A DNA stretch of 64,000 bases, taken from positions 124,001 to 188,000 of the forward strand of contig CAYUQJ010000007.1 in assembly GCA_964446955.1 (NCBI GenBank), read 5' to 3'. A program made the position numbers and the translations under genes. Origin of the DNA: Leptolinea sp964446955 (lineage in GTDB: Bacteria > Chloroflexota > Anaerolineae > Anaerolineales > Anaerolineaceae). Positions 35,557 through 43,849 of this stretch are shown piece after piece (position 1 is the stretch's first letter; each line of letters opens with the position of its first letter). Below the pieces are notes generated by a model. That model saw only the letters and a list, made by a program, of their open reading frames with translations, was not told the origin of the DNA and did not search any database.

Positions 35557-36633
35557 ATGGGCTCCATCCGAAATGAAAAAATTGTAAGAAAGCTGATCCG
35601 CATGGCTGCCTGGGTTGTCATCCTTGTACTACTTGTTCTCTCGGTTTTTCTTTTTTACTTTCGGAAAGCCGATCTTAAAACCTCTACAGGGATCAATGTG
35701 TTGGAAAGTGTCATACTGGGGGAGGAAAAACAGTGTATCTCCATTCGCGGCAATGATCCGGCAAAACCTGTACTTCTCTTCCTGCATGGCGGGCCGGGGA
35801 GCGCAAACCTGGCTAAATTGCGTATTCAGGTGCCGGCACTGGAAGACCATTTCATTGTGGTCAACTGGGATCAGCGAGGCGCAGGAAAGTCGTATAACCC
35901 GTGGATTGATACCCGTACCCTGACCCTGGAACGTTTCATCGACGACGGTCACCAGTTGACCGGATTATTGAAAGAGCGCTTCAACGTGGATAAGATATAC
36001 CTGATGGGTTTTTCCTGGGGAACGGTACCAGGGTTGAACCTGGCAGTCCGATACCCGGATGATTACTATGGGTATATCGGTGTGGGGCAGGTAGTGGATA
36101 TGGCTCGGGGGGAGGAACTGTCACTGGATTGGGTTATGAGAGAGGCCGAGAAAGATGGAAACCATCTGGCTCTGACAGAACTCAGTGGGATTGATCCGGC
36201 TTACGCCAGTTCTAACTGGCAGGAAAAACTTGGTCTGCAACGGAAATGGTTGCTTCATTATGGAGGTGTGTATCACACAGCCCGCAATTACGACCATGAG
36301 ATGAAAATGCTCTTTTCCGCGCCGGAATACTCGTGGTTCAACCGCGCGCTTTGGCCCACGGGAAACTCCGTTTCATTGAGGCAGTTGTGGCCCCGGTTAA
36401 TGGAATTCCGCTTCCCGGGTACGGTGGATCAGGTGGATATTCCTGTGATGTTCATTGCAGGACGGTATGACAGGAACACGCCGTCTGAGCTGGCACAGTA
36501 TTATTTTGAACACCTGGACGCGCCGGCCGGTAAGACGTTCATCTGGAGTGAACAGGCCGCGCATGATGTGTTCCACGATGAACCGGACTGCCTGGTTCAG
36601 GCAGTGGCTGCGTTCAGCAAGGTGCACTGGTAG
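35557..36633 (+). CDS. Membrane-anchored alpha/beta hydrolase (proline-iminopeptidase-like)
   Basis: 358 aa with an N-terminal membrane anchor (about 15-32). Oxyanion region FLHGGPGSANL, WDQRGAGKS, nucleophile elbow GFSWGT near residue 152, acid in AGRYDRNTP and catalytic His in AAHDVFHDEP complete the triad. The HGGPG and DQRGAGKS pair is typical of prolyl aminopeptidase relatives. Probably faces outward. The actual substrate is not predictable. Confidence 0.88.
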   Translation: MGSIRNEKIVRKLIRMAAWVVILVLLVLSVFLFYFRKADLKTSTGINVLESVILGEEKQCISIRGNDPAKPVLLFLHGGPGSANLAKLRIQVPALEDHFIVVNWDQRGAGKSYNPWIDTRTLTLERFIDDGHQLTGLLKERFNVDKIYLMGFSWGTVPGLNLAVRYPDDYYGYIGVGQVVDMARGEELSLDWVMREAEKDGNHLALTELSGIDPAYASSNWQEKLGLQRKWLLHYGGVYHTARNYDHEMKMLFSAPEYSWFNRALWPTGNSVSLRQLWPRLMEFRFPGTVDQVDIPVMFIAGRYDRNTPSELAQYYFEHLDAPAGKTFIWSEQAAHDVFHDEPDCLVQAVAAFSKVHW

Positions 36634-36660
36634 GCTTCTATTTTAATGAACCTGAAGCAT

Positions 36661-36694
36661 TTCTTTGCTATATAAGAATCTGACTATAATCAGA
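36661..36694 (+). promoter_or_regulatory. Putative promoter with small palindrome
   Basis: TATAAT at 36685-36690 lies 54 bases before the next gene. The -35 (TTCTTT, 36661-36666, 18-base spacing) is weak. TCTGA (36679-36683) and TCAGA (36690-36694) flank the -10 as an inverted repeat. Confidence 0.4.
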
Positions 36695-36744
36695 CACATA
36701 CTGGGGGATGATCTGTAACCAATCTCATTAATCCGAGGTGTGCT

Positions 36745-37545
36745 GTGGCTGATAAAAAACCGACCGTGGGGTATTTTAAGAACGGTTTGCCATATAACCG
36801 TTCAGGCAGCGGTTCGCGTGATCTGATCGTATTTCAGGGTCTGCTGTTTGAAAATAAACCGCAGCCCATCTTTTTTTCACGGACGTACAAATTCCTTTGG
36901 GACAGGTATACCGTGTATGAGGTTTTGCGCAAACCCGGCCTGCCGGATGGTTACACCCTGGAAAACATGGCAGATGATTACGCGGAATTGATCCGCAGTG
37001 AATTTAAACCGCCTGTGGATATTATTGGAGTTTCCACCGGTGGTTCGATTGCGCAGGTATTTGCCCTCCGCCATCCGGATCTCATCCGCCGATTGGTCAT
37101 CCACTCAAGCGCGTATAAATTGAGTGAACCGGCTCGTGAAGTGCAAAAACGGATCGCCCGGCAGGCGAAAGAACATAATTGGACGGGAGCCTACGCGTGG
37201 ATGTTGGATTATTTGCTTCCCTCAGGGCAGCCACAGCGGACCTTGCTGCAATTGATATTCCCATTCATTGCATGGATCATGGGCCTGGTCAGTCATCCGG
37301 CAAGCCCTTCTGACCTGGTTGTTACAGTGGATGCGGAAGACCGATTCAATTTCAGGAATCAACTGGCGGAGATAAAAGTACCAACACTGGTCGTGGCGGG
37401 TGATAAAGACCCGTTCTACACCGAGAACCTCTTCCGCGAAACAGCCGCCGGGATACCGGGGGCGAAGTTGGCACTGTATCCGAACATGGGACACCCTGCC
37501 TCTGGCCGTCAATTCGCGGCGGACGTCCTCGAATTCCTGGGATAG
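36745..37545 (+). CDS. Alpha/beta hydrolase
   Basis: 266 aa. Nucleophile elbow GVSTGG near residue 96, acid in VAGDKDPFY and His in NMGHPASGRQF. Unlike its neighbour it has no signal or anchor, so it is likely cytoplasmic. The GTG at 36745 has GAGGTG upstream. Substrate unknown; esterase or thioesterase-like chemistry is plausible. Confidence 0.86.
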   Translation: MADKKPTVGYFKNGLPYNRSGSGSRDLIVFQGLLFENKPQPIFFSRTYKFLWDRYTVYEVLRKPGLPDGYTLENMADDYAELIRSEFKPPVDIIGVSTGGSIAQVFALRHPDLIRRLVIHSSAYKLSEPAREVQKRIARQAKEHNWTGAYAWMLDYLLPSGQPQRTLLQLIFPFIAWIMGLVSHPASPSDLVVTVDAEDRFNFRNQLAEIKVPTLVVAGDKDPFYTENLFRETAAGIPGAKLALYPNMGHPASGRQFAADVLEFLG

Positions 37546-37601
37546 AATTGTGATTTTTGGATATTCTCCCTCAGGATATAGACGCTACCTGAAGGAAGCG
37601 G

Positions 37602-38666
37602 TTATCTGTTCCTTAAATTTTTCTTGATGGTTTTTACATATTTGCCAAAATCGCGGTCTTTTCGGCGTTTTTCAGCGTAAGACAGCTCATGGTATTTTGA
37701 TTCTCCGCTTAGATTCAGGTAACTTTCATATCGTTCCCGGCTTAAGCGGCCATCTTCCAACGCGGCCAGTAATGCGCAACCTTCTTCCGACGTGTGAGTG
37801 CAATTGGCAAAGTGGCAATGCTGTGCCAGGCTGGCGGCATCGTCAAAACTCAGGTCAATGCCGTCTGACATACCAATAGCGCCCAGTTCTCGCATTCCCG
37901 GGGTGTCCACGAGCATTGCGCTAGATGAAAGGATCGTCAACTGGCGGCGTGTGGTAGTGTGACGGCCTTTACCATCAAATGCCCGGACGTTCTGGGTTTC
38001 GTACGCATCGTTTCCAAGCAGCCGGTTCAGAAGCGACGTCTTGCCCACACCGGAGGATCCAAGCAGGCAGTATGTTTTTCCGGTTCGCATACGGGATGTC
38101 AGTTCATCCATCCCTTCACCCGACCGGGTACTGATAGCGTACACCGGGATTTGGATACCGGCGTTCCGGACAGAAGCGATCAAGTTCGCCAGAACATTTT
38201 CATTAATCAGGTCTTTTTTTGTCAGTACAAGAACAGGTTCAACCTGGCCGTCGTTTATCATGACTAGGTAGCGCTCGAGCCGGTGAATATTGAAATTTGC
38301 ATCGCATGATTGCAGGATGAAGGCTGTATCGATATTTGCCGCGATCACCTGGTAATCAACGGTCCGCCCGCTGGATTTTCTCCTGAGCAGACTCTTGCGG
38401 GGAAAAAGCTCATAAATGACGGAAAACAACCCGTCATCATATATTTGTGCGTTGACCCAGTCTCCGACGGCCGGCAAATCAACGGTTGATGTGATGGAGT
38501 ACCGGAGATTCCCGGCCAGCTCTGCCCGTATTTCAGAAGACTCATTGCAGATCAGATAACTCTCGCGATCCACGGCTGTTACACGCGCGGGGACGCAATC
38601 TGTTCGCTGAAGACCATGTTGTTTATTCTTGAACCAATCGTCAAAACCCAGTCTCTCTATTTCCAT
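37602..38666 (-). CDS. rsgA: Ribosome-assembly GTPase RsgA
   Basis: Circularly permuted GTPase that matures the 30S subunit. N-terminal OB-fold (about 20-85), then G4 (TKKD, 149-152), G1 GSSGVGKTS (203-211), G3 DTPG (254-257) and a zinc motif with C284, C289, H291 and C297. 354 aa is normal. No unusual residues seen. It stands as a single gene, and an ordinary Shine-Dalgarno is not obvious. Confidence 0.95.
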   Translation of the reverse strand: MEIERLGFDDWFKNKQHGLQRTDCVPARVTAVDRESYLICNESSEIRAELAGNLRYSITSTVDLPAVGDWVNAQIYDDGLFSVIYELFPRKSLLRRKSSGRTVDYQVIAANIDTAFILQSCDANFNIHRLERYLVMINDGQVEPVLVLTKKDLINENVLANLIASVRNAGIQIPVYAISTRSGEGMDELTSRMRTGKTYCLLGSSGVGKTSLLNRLLGNDAYETQNVRAFDGKGRHTTTRRQLTILSSSAMLVDTPGMRELGAIGMSDGIDLSFDDAASLAQHCHFANCTHTSEEGCALLAALEDGRLSRERYESYLNLSGESKYHELSYAEKRRKDRDFGKYVKTIKKNLRNR

Positions 38667-38728
38667 GGAGCGATTTTATCAGAGACATCTTCCTATCTGT
38701 CCCCGGCAAGGAAGCAGGGTTAATGGTT

Positions 38729-40447
38729 TCACAGGTTTCGCAATTCATTCCGGATGAGAATGCCCACCATATGCGCGAATTTTTCCGGTGATTTTATATA
38801 CACCAGATTGTTCCCATAGATCTTACGTGCGGCGGGAAAATCTTCCTCCAATCCAGTGTATACACATAGAATGGTATACCCATGCTGTCGCCCCTTTCGC
38901 ACCTCCAGTGCGGTATCATTCACTCCGGCCTCATCAGAATAACAATTTTTTTCCGGCTTAAGTACACCGGTTGTAAATCCCGAGGGATCGATAGGTTTCC
39001 CATCTGATAGTATGATCAAAATCTTGTGTTCGCAGGGGGATTCGCGCATCATATGCAGGGCGGTACGAATAGCAAGCCCATCACGATTGCATCCACTGGA
39101 GTGATAATTGAAAATTTGATCGTTTTTATTGGTCTCCAGGTAATCGCGGAAGAGGTTGATGACGGTAAAGCTGCTATTCGTGCAGAATGAATAGACCCTG
39201 GTTGGAATTTGGCATCGGGTAAGGCTCTCTGCAATCATATAACCCTGTTCTGCGATCGATTCCTGACGGTTCATTTGAGATCCGGAAGCGTCGAGCAGAA
39301 TATCGACAGTGATATTGCCGATCTCATCAATCCGATTGCGAAGAAAGATCTTGCTGTCATTGAGGAATAGATTACGCCATATCCTGCCCGCGATCAGTTT
39401 GCCAGCCTCGGAACGGCTTGTTGATTCAAGGTCGACAAGCAATGTGTTTTTTAAAATATTGGTCAGTTTAATTATGTTATTGGTATTGCGGGTGATATTT
39501 TCGTTGTAACTGTCTCTATTCTTTTGCCGCTGAGACAGAGCGGCGTTCGCGCGAAAATTTGATTCGGATCGGGCCACGGTTTTACTATCGAATTCTCCAC
39601 GGGTAAAGTGCAGGTGGCAATTTTGATGTTTTTCCACACAAAGAACCCGTTCCAGATTCTGCGTCTGAGACTCTGTCAAAATGGAATTGCCATAGAGATG
39701 GTTGATGTTCTCCCGGCTCTTTCTGTTCGTATATTCAACAAAGTTGCTCCAGAAAGAGCGGTTTTTATCCTTGTTCTTCTTTTCTTTCTTTTCCAGGGAT
39801 TCGGTTTTGGATGAACTCGCGCGAACCCTGGTTTTATGAAGTTTTAAGAATGGATTGCCGAATTGTAGTTTCGTTTTGCTTGAGAAAATCGCGCTTAGTA
39901 AATTCCTTCCATAGCGGGGGTTCGAAAGCGCGAAATACGTATCAATGATCTCACATAGTTTGCTGATGATCTGCTCTGTGTTCAGCGATTCATCAAATTC
40001 CAGCTCGTTGAGGATACGGGAGACCCGCTCCCGTGTGTTTTGTTCATTGCCGAGAATGCGGTGATAATGCGCCAGATTGATTTCGTCTATCAGAAAATAA
40101 TAGCTGGGAGCGATTTGACGGTTGACTACCTTCCTGGAGTAATCATTACGCAAGGATTCCAACACCGGTCTATCTTTTATTCCCTTGCGGAACACGCAAC
40201 TCTCCAGACCAATCCACGCCAGGTTTTCATAGAAAGCGTGCTCGGGGTCTTTTTTCAAACTGGCAAAAAATTGTTGAAGGATGGGATAGTCATAATACCT
40301 GTGAGTGGCACCGACTATATAATTCCAGTAAAGTTCAGCCAGCCCCTGTGTGTTATAGCCATCAAAATCGGGTATGAAGGAATAATCCTCCGAGGCATTC
40401 CAGATGGTGTTATAAGCCCGTTGTTTCTCTCTGTTGGGGTTTTCCAT
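38729..40447 (-). CDS. VWA-domain protein (CoxE/NorD-like)
   Basis: 572 aa. The C-terminal third is a von Willebrand A domain with the MIDAS motif DASGSQM near residue 380, then a threonine-region and ILSDGKP. The N-terminal half is helical and charged, with a lysine-rich linker (about 215-230). Such proteins act with a MoxR ATPase to insert or activate metal cofactors. The gene starts 6 bases after the MoxR gene, so the two are translationally linked. Which enzyme it serves is not visible here. Confidence 0.84.
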   Translation of the reverse strand: MENPNREKQRAYNTIWNASEDYSFIPDFDGYNTQGLAELYWNYIVGATHRYYDYPILQQFFASLKKDPEHAFYENLAWIGLESCVFRKGIKDRPVLESLRNDYSRKVVNRQIAPSYYFLIDEINLAHYHRILGNEQNTRERVSRILNELEFDESLNTEQIISKLCEIIDTYFALSNPRYGRNLLSAIFSSKTKLQFGNPFLKLHKTRVRASSSKTESLEKKEKKNKDKNRSFWSNFVEYTNRKSRENINHLYGNSILTESQTQNLERVLCVEKHQNCHLHFTRGEFDSKTVARSESNFRANAALSQRQKNRDSYNENITRNTNNIIKLTNILKNTLLVDLESTSRSEAGKLIAGRIWRNLFLNDSKIFLRNRIDEIGNITVDILLDASGSQMNRQESIAEQGYMIAESLTRCQIPTRVYSFCTNSSFTVINLFRDYLETNKNDQIFNYHSSGCNRDGLAIRTALHMMRESPCEHKILIILSDGKPIDPSGFTTGVLKPEKNCYSDEAGVNDTALEVRKGRQHGYTILCVYTGLEEDFPAARKIYGNNLVYIKSPEKFAHMVGILIRNELRNL

Positions 40448-40453
40448 TTTTTA

Positions 40454-41368
40454 TTATTGGTTGAAAATCTTTTCCCTTGTCACCGTTTCAGGAATTCTCA
40501 GCCGGATGACATCTTCAACCAGATCCCGTTCAAAATCATCGAATGACTTATTCGTAATGCCCATTTGAAGCGCTTTTAAGGCGGGAAGCCCTTTATCCAT
40601 TAGTTGGATGGAAGACATCAGTCCTCTAAGGTCCACCGATTTGGTGGAGATCTCAGAGCTTTCACTCTTCTTTTGCAGATCCAGGAACAGTCCGATAAAT
40701 TGATCCAGATATTCCTCCCGCATATGGGGAAATTCTCTTTTCATCAGTTTCCGTAAATTTTCTGCTGAAATGTTAGGCATTTTTATGACCAGAAAACGTG
40801 AAGCCAGAGCTTCATTCAACTCCCTGGTTCCCGCGTATCCGTAATTCATGGTCGCGATAAAGCGGGTCATACTGTCCAGCGTGATCTTATCGTAACCAGG
40901 AACGTCGATTATCCGTCTAAAATCCAACGTGGCATGCAAGATGGCTATGGATTCATTCTTTGCCATGTTGATCTCATCCAGTATCCCGAACCCACCACTG
41001 ATGGCGCATTTGTAAATGGGACCATGACGGTGAACAACCTGACCGTTCTCGAATGTGTCGGTGCCGATCAGAGAGGACGAATCGGTATTAATGTGGAATG
41101 AGATATCCCAACTGGGCCGGCCAAATGCGACTGCCAGATTTTCTGCCAGTACATTTTTCCCGGTAGCTTTCGGGCTTACCAGTAAGAGGTTTTCTCCGCA
41201 TAAAAGCGCAGTTATGGCCTGTTCCCAGATATCCTTGCCGTAATAATGGAATCTTGGTTTGGGAATCCGGTATTCCATCTCCGGTTTCACCGGATACGAC
41301 GCACGGATTTGGGCGATTTCCTTGATCAGATAATCATTAATTCCCTCTTCGCGTAAAAAATCCAACAA
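40454..41368 (-). CDS. MoxR-family AAA+ ATPase (CoxD/CbbQ-like) with atypical Walker A
   Basis: About 304 aa. A helical lead, then a nucleotide loop SPKATGKN in place of the usual GPPGTGKT, Walker B GGFGILDEIN, sensor ATMNYGYAGTRELNEALASRF and the arginine-rich lid. Loss of the first Gly and Asn for Thr/Ser may weaken Mg-ATP binding, but the GK core stays. The long frame begins at ATG 41398, yet GGAGG (41380-41376) points to TTG 41368. It forms a pair with the VWA gene, the standard MoxR-VWA chaperone arrangement. Confidence 0.85.
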   Translation of the reverse strand: MLDFLREEGINDYLIKEIAQIRASYPVKPEMEYRIPKPRFHYYGKDIWEQAITALLCGENLLLVSPKATGKNVLAENLAVAFGRPSWDISFHINTDSSSLIGTDTFENGQVVHRHGPIYKCAISGGFGILDEINMAKNESIAILHATLDFRRIIDVPGYDKITLDSMTRFIATMNYGYAGTRELNEALASRFLVIKMPNISAENLRKLMKREFPHMREEYLDQFIGLFLDLQKKSESSEISTKSVDLRGLMSSIQLMDKGLPALKALQMGITNKSFDDFERDLVEDVIRLRIPETVTREKIFNQ

Positions 41369-41398
41369 ATTTCCACCTCCAATTATTACCGCACCCAT

Positions 41399-41798
41399 AG
41401 AAAAAGTATTATCTCGTTATGCGCGCACTGTATTGATGATGATACCGTCCTCTACCTTTTATTTCCGACAAAACCCGAAAAGACCAGGATCACTTTGCCT
41501 TTAAAATACATCTGTCAATTAGATACTGTATCACTTACATGTAAAGTGGTCACTGTATCAATGTCATAGTTTCTTTATGCATTCGTAAGCATTTTTTTGA
41601 AGATTGACAGATAAAACAAGCCTTTCTTTGTAATCAATTTGTATCTGGTCGATCTGGCATAGTGTTCTCAATCTATCAGGGAGCGCCTTCCACACCATTA
41701 AATAGATTCTACCTTGCCTGAAATTAAAAAAAAAGAAATAATACATATGTTTTGAAATTTGCAAATCCCGCTCTCCAATTTTCCCGGAAAGGTTATTG
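41399..41798. promoter_or_regulatory. Divergent control region between MoxR and xdhC genes
   Basis: 400 AT-rich bases. The near-palindrome CACTTACATGTAAAGTG (41532-41548) is flanked by two direct ACTGTATCA copies (41525-41533 and 41552-41560); a related CACTGTATTGATG lies at 41426-41438. TTGACA at 41606 is a candidate -35 for xdhC. A 66-codon minus ORF at 41764-41564 has unnatural composition and I do not call it. Confidence 0.5.
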
Positions 41799-42851
41799 AT
41801 GAAAAAATTCTATTCGGCCATCGTTGAACTATTGCAGAACAAGGAAGATTTTGTAGTAGCCACATTATTTGATAAAACCGGGTCCGCTCCACGCAGTGAT
41901 GGGGCAAAGATGGTGGTTCGCGCGGATGGAACCATTACGGGCACTATCGGCGGAGGGCGTCTGGAAGCGGAAGCCATCGAATTGGGAAAAAAGATGATTA
42001 GGGAGAAAAGGACGATCATCCAGAAATTTGACCTCACCGGTAAGGACGCGGCTGAATCCGATATGATCTGCGGTGGGAAAGGTGAGATTCTTATCGATTT
42101 CATTGATTCGAGCGATGAAATGAATTTGGCAATCTACTCCGAGATTGTGAAAGCCATGGAATCGCGCGGAAAAGCATGGTTGGTGACCATTCTTGACCAG
42201 AGTCTGGCGGATAATGGACGTCAGCAATGTCTGGTAAAGTCGGATAAGACCATGGTCGGCCGCGTAGTCTGTGATGACAAAATTCTTGCCAATCTGATCA
42301 GTGGCCCTGCCAAGATCACACTGCATACAGAGGTTCGCACTGACCGGCGTTTTCTGGTTGAACCTTTACGGGAAGGTGGAACCGTCTTCATCTTTGGGGC
42401 AGGTCATGTATCGCAAAAAATCGCCCCATTAAGCGAGGGGGTTGGCTTTCGTACGGTAGTGATTGACGACCGGGAAGATTATGCCAACCAGGACAGGTTC
42501 CCCTCAACGGTGGAAATACAGGTGATCGATGATTTTGCAAAATTGCCTGAACTTGGCATTGACGACGAAAGCTATATTGTTATCGTGACCCGTGGGCATA
42601 TGCATGATAAAGATGTTTTGGCGCAGGTATTGCGCAGTGGTGCCGCGTACATTGGCATGATTGGCAGCAGCATCAAGCGGCAATTGACATACAAAGACCT
42701 TATGGATCATGGTTTCACTAAGGAAGAACTGGCGAGGGTGTATTCCCCCATTGGGATCCCCATTCTGGCTGAGACACCGGAAGAACTGGGGATCAGCATT
42801 GTTGGTGAGTTGATTAAAGTGCGGGCCGAAAAATTCAAAGCCGGTTCTTGA
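41799..42851 (+). CDS. XdhC/CoxF-family molybdenum-hydroxylase maturation protein
   Basis: About 350 aa. The N-terminal XdhC_CoxI domain shows DFVVATLFDKTGSAPRSDGAKMVV, GTIGGGRLEAEAI and CGGKGEILID; the C-terminal Rossmann domain starts at VFIFGAGHVSQKIAP (near 200) and has GMIGSSIKRQ. XdhC binds and sulfurates Moco before insertion into xanthine dehydrogenase or CO dehydrogenase. ATG 41799 has GGAAAGG upstream. It is divergent from the MoxR-VWA pair, together like coxF, coxD and coxE. No hydroxylase subunit is present in the window. Confidence 0.9.
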   Translation: MKKFYSAIVELLQNKEDFVVATLFDKTGSAPRSDGAKMVVRADGTITGTIGGGRLEAEAIELGKKMIREKRTIIQKFDLTGKDAAESDMICGGKGEILIDFIDSSDEMNLAIYSEIVKAMESRGKAWLVTILDQSLADNGRQQCLVKSDKTMVGRVVCDDKILANLISGPAKITLHTEVRTDRRFLVEPLREGGTVFIFGAGHVSQKIAPLSEGVGFRTVVIDDREDYANQDRFPSTVEIQVIDDFAKLPELGIDDESYIVIVTRGHMHDKDVLAQVLRSGAAYIGMIGSSIKRQLTYKDLMDHGFTKEELARVYSPIGIPILAETPEELGISIVGELIKVRAEKFKAGS

Positions 42852-42894
42852 TCTGTATAAAAGACTTTTGTTAAGTTTTTTCCACATATAGGAA

Positions 42895-42937
42895 TTCTTC
42901 ACAAAAACCCGACAGTTTCTTCGCAAGTTCTTCACAA
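42895..42937 (+). promoter_or_regulatory. Direct repeats with 11-bp period upstream of the DUF2202 gene
   Basis: TTCTTCACAA (42895-42904), TTCTTCGCAA (42917-42926) and TTCTTCACAA (42928-42937) are in helical phase (22 and 11 bp apart). Tandem TTCACA-like hexamers at 11-bp spacing resemble PhoP/PhoB-type response-regulator boxes. Confidence 0.45.
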
Positions 42938-43015
42938 GTCCTCTCTAAAATACAAAATAACCTGATCAAGAAACACTTGTGATGGAATTTATCAATAGAA
43001 ATTTGAGAGGAAAAA

Positions 43016-43795
43016 ATGTTCACAAAAATATCAAAAATTACCCTGATGGGTATTCTGGCCATGAGCCTGATGGCATTCTCGCCAGTCTCTGTAGATGGGA
43101 TCCCAATGGGATCAATATTGCCCGCGGACGAACCGCAAACATCCACTTTGACGGATGAAGAAGTAAGCGGTTTATTGTTGATGCGGGAAGAGGAAAAACT
43201 CGCTCATGATGTTTATATGTACCTGTATGATGTTTGGGGTCTGAATGTTTTCAATAATATCGCAGCCAGCGAACAGACCCATACGGAAGCCGTAAAGACC
43301 TTGTTGGACACGTACGGCATTAAAGATCCGGTTGAGGGAAATACTGCCGGAGAATTCACCAACCCCGAGTTGCAGGCTTTGTATGACCGGTTGACTGCTC
43401 AGGGAAGTGAGTCTCTGGGTGAAGCGTTGAAAGTCGGTGCGGCTGTTGAAGAAATTGATATTCTTGATCTGCGCGAAGCTCTAGGTCAGACGACCAACCC
43501 GGATATTCAGAGGGTTTTTGATAACCTCGAAAAGGGTTCGGAAAACCATCTTGGTTCTTTCACCAGCACACTAACCGCACAGACCGGTGAGGAATATCAA
43601 CCGCAGCACCTTACACAGGACGATTACCAGACCATTATCAACAACCGTTCATCCGGAAACCCCGGTAATGGGCAGGGTAATGGAAATGGAACAGGCATGG
43701 GAAGCGGGAATGGCAACGGCACTGGAGCAGGTTCCGGATCTATGAGAACGGATGGTAAGGGAAATTCCAGTGGAAGCAGGCGGGGACAAGGGTAA
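43016..43795 (+). CDS. Secreted DUF2202 ferritin-like protein with glycine/asparagine tail
   Basis: 259 aa: a signal peptide (1-21), a DUF2202 helical domain (about 45-195; LLLMREEEKLAHDVYMYLYD, ASEQTHTEAVKTLL, FDNLEKGSENHLGSF), then a low-complexity G/N/S/T tail of about 50 residues made of GNGNGTG-type repeats. The Glu/His pattern suggests a diiron site. Function of the family is not settled. A terminator follows directly. Confidence 0.88.
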   Translation: MFTKISKITLMGILAMSLMAFSPVSVDGIPMGSILPADEPQTSTLTDEEVSGLLLMREEEKLAHDVYMYLYDVWGLNVFNNIAASEQTHTEAVKTLLDTYGIKDPVEGNTAGEFTNPELQALYDRLTAQGSESLGEALKVGAAVEEIDILDLREALGQTTNPDIQRVFDNLEKGSENHLGSFTSTLTAQTGEEYQPQHLTQDDYQTIINNRSSGNPGNGQGNGNGTGMGSGNGNGTGAGSGSMRTDGKGNSSGSRRGQG

Positions 43796-43816
43796 CGACA
43801 AAAACAAAAAAATCTG

Positions 43817-43849
43817 GCCGTCTCAACTATTGTTGGGACGGCTTTTTTT
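43817..43849. terminator. Terminator after the DUF2202 gene
   Basis: GCCGTCTCAAC (43817-43827) pairs with GTTGGGACGGC (43832-43842) with one T-G wobble, followed by seven T. An A-rich stretch on the left lets it also serve the convergent aminotransferase gene. Confidence 0.9.

Noticed and set aside
35797..35825. A third copy of the 24-bp repeat inside the hydrolase gene (CCGGGGAGCGCAAA)
   Set aside because: Only 14 bases match and they encode the conserved HGGPGSAN motif, so the match is coincidental.
41564..41764. A 66-codon minus-strand ORF between the MoxR and xdhC genes
   Set aside because: TTG start, runs of Phe and Tyr from an AT-rich stretch, and overlap with the presumed xdhC promoter. 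Nothing in it looks like a protein family.
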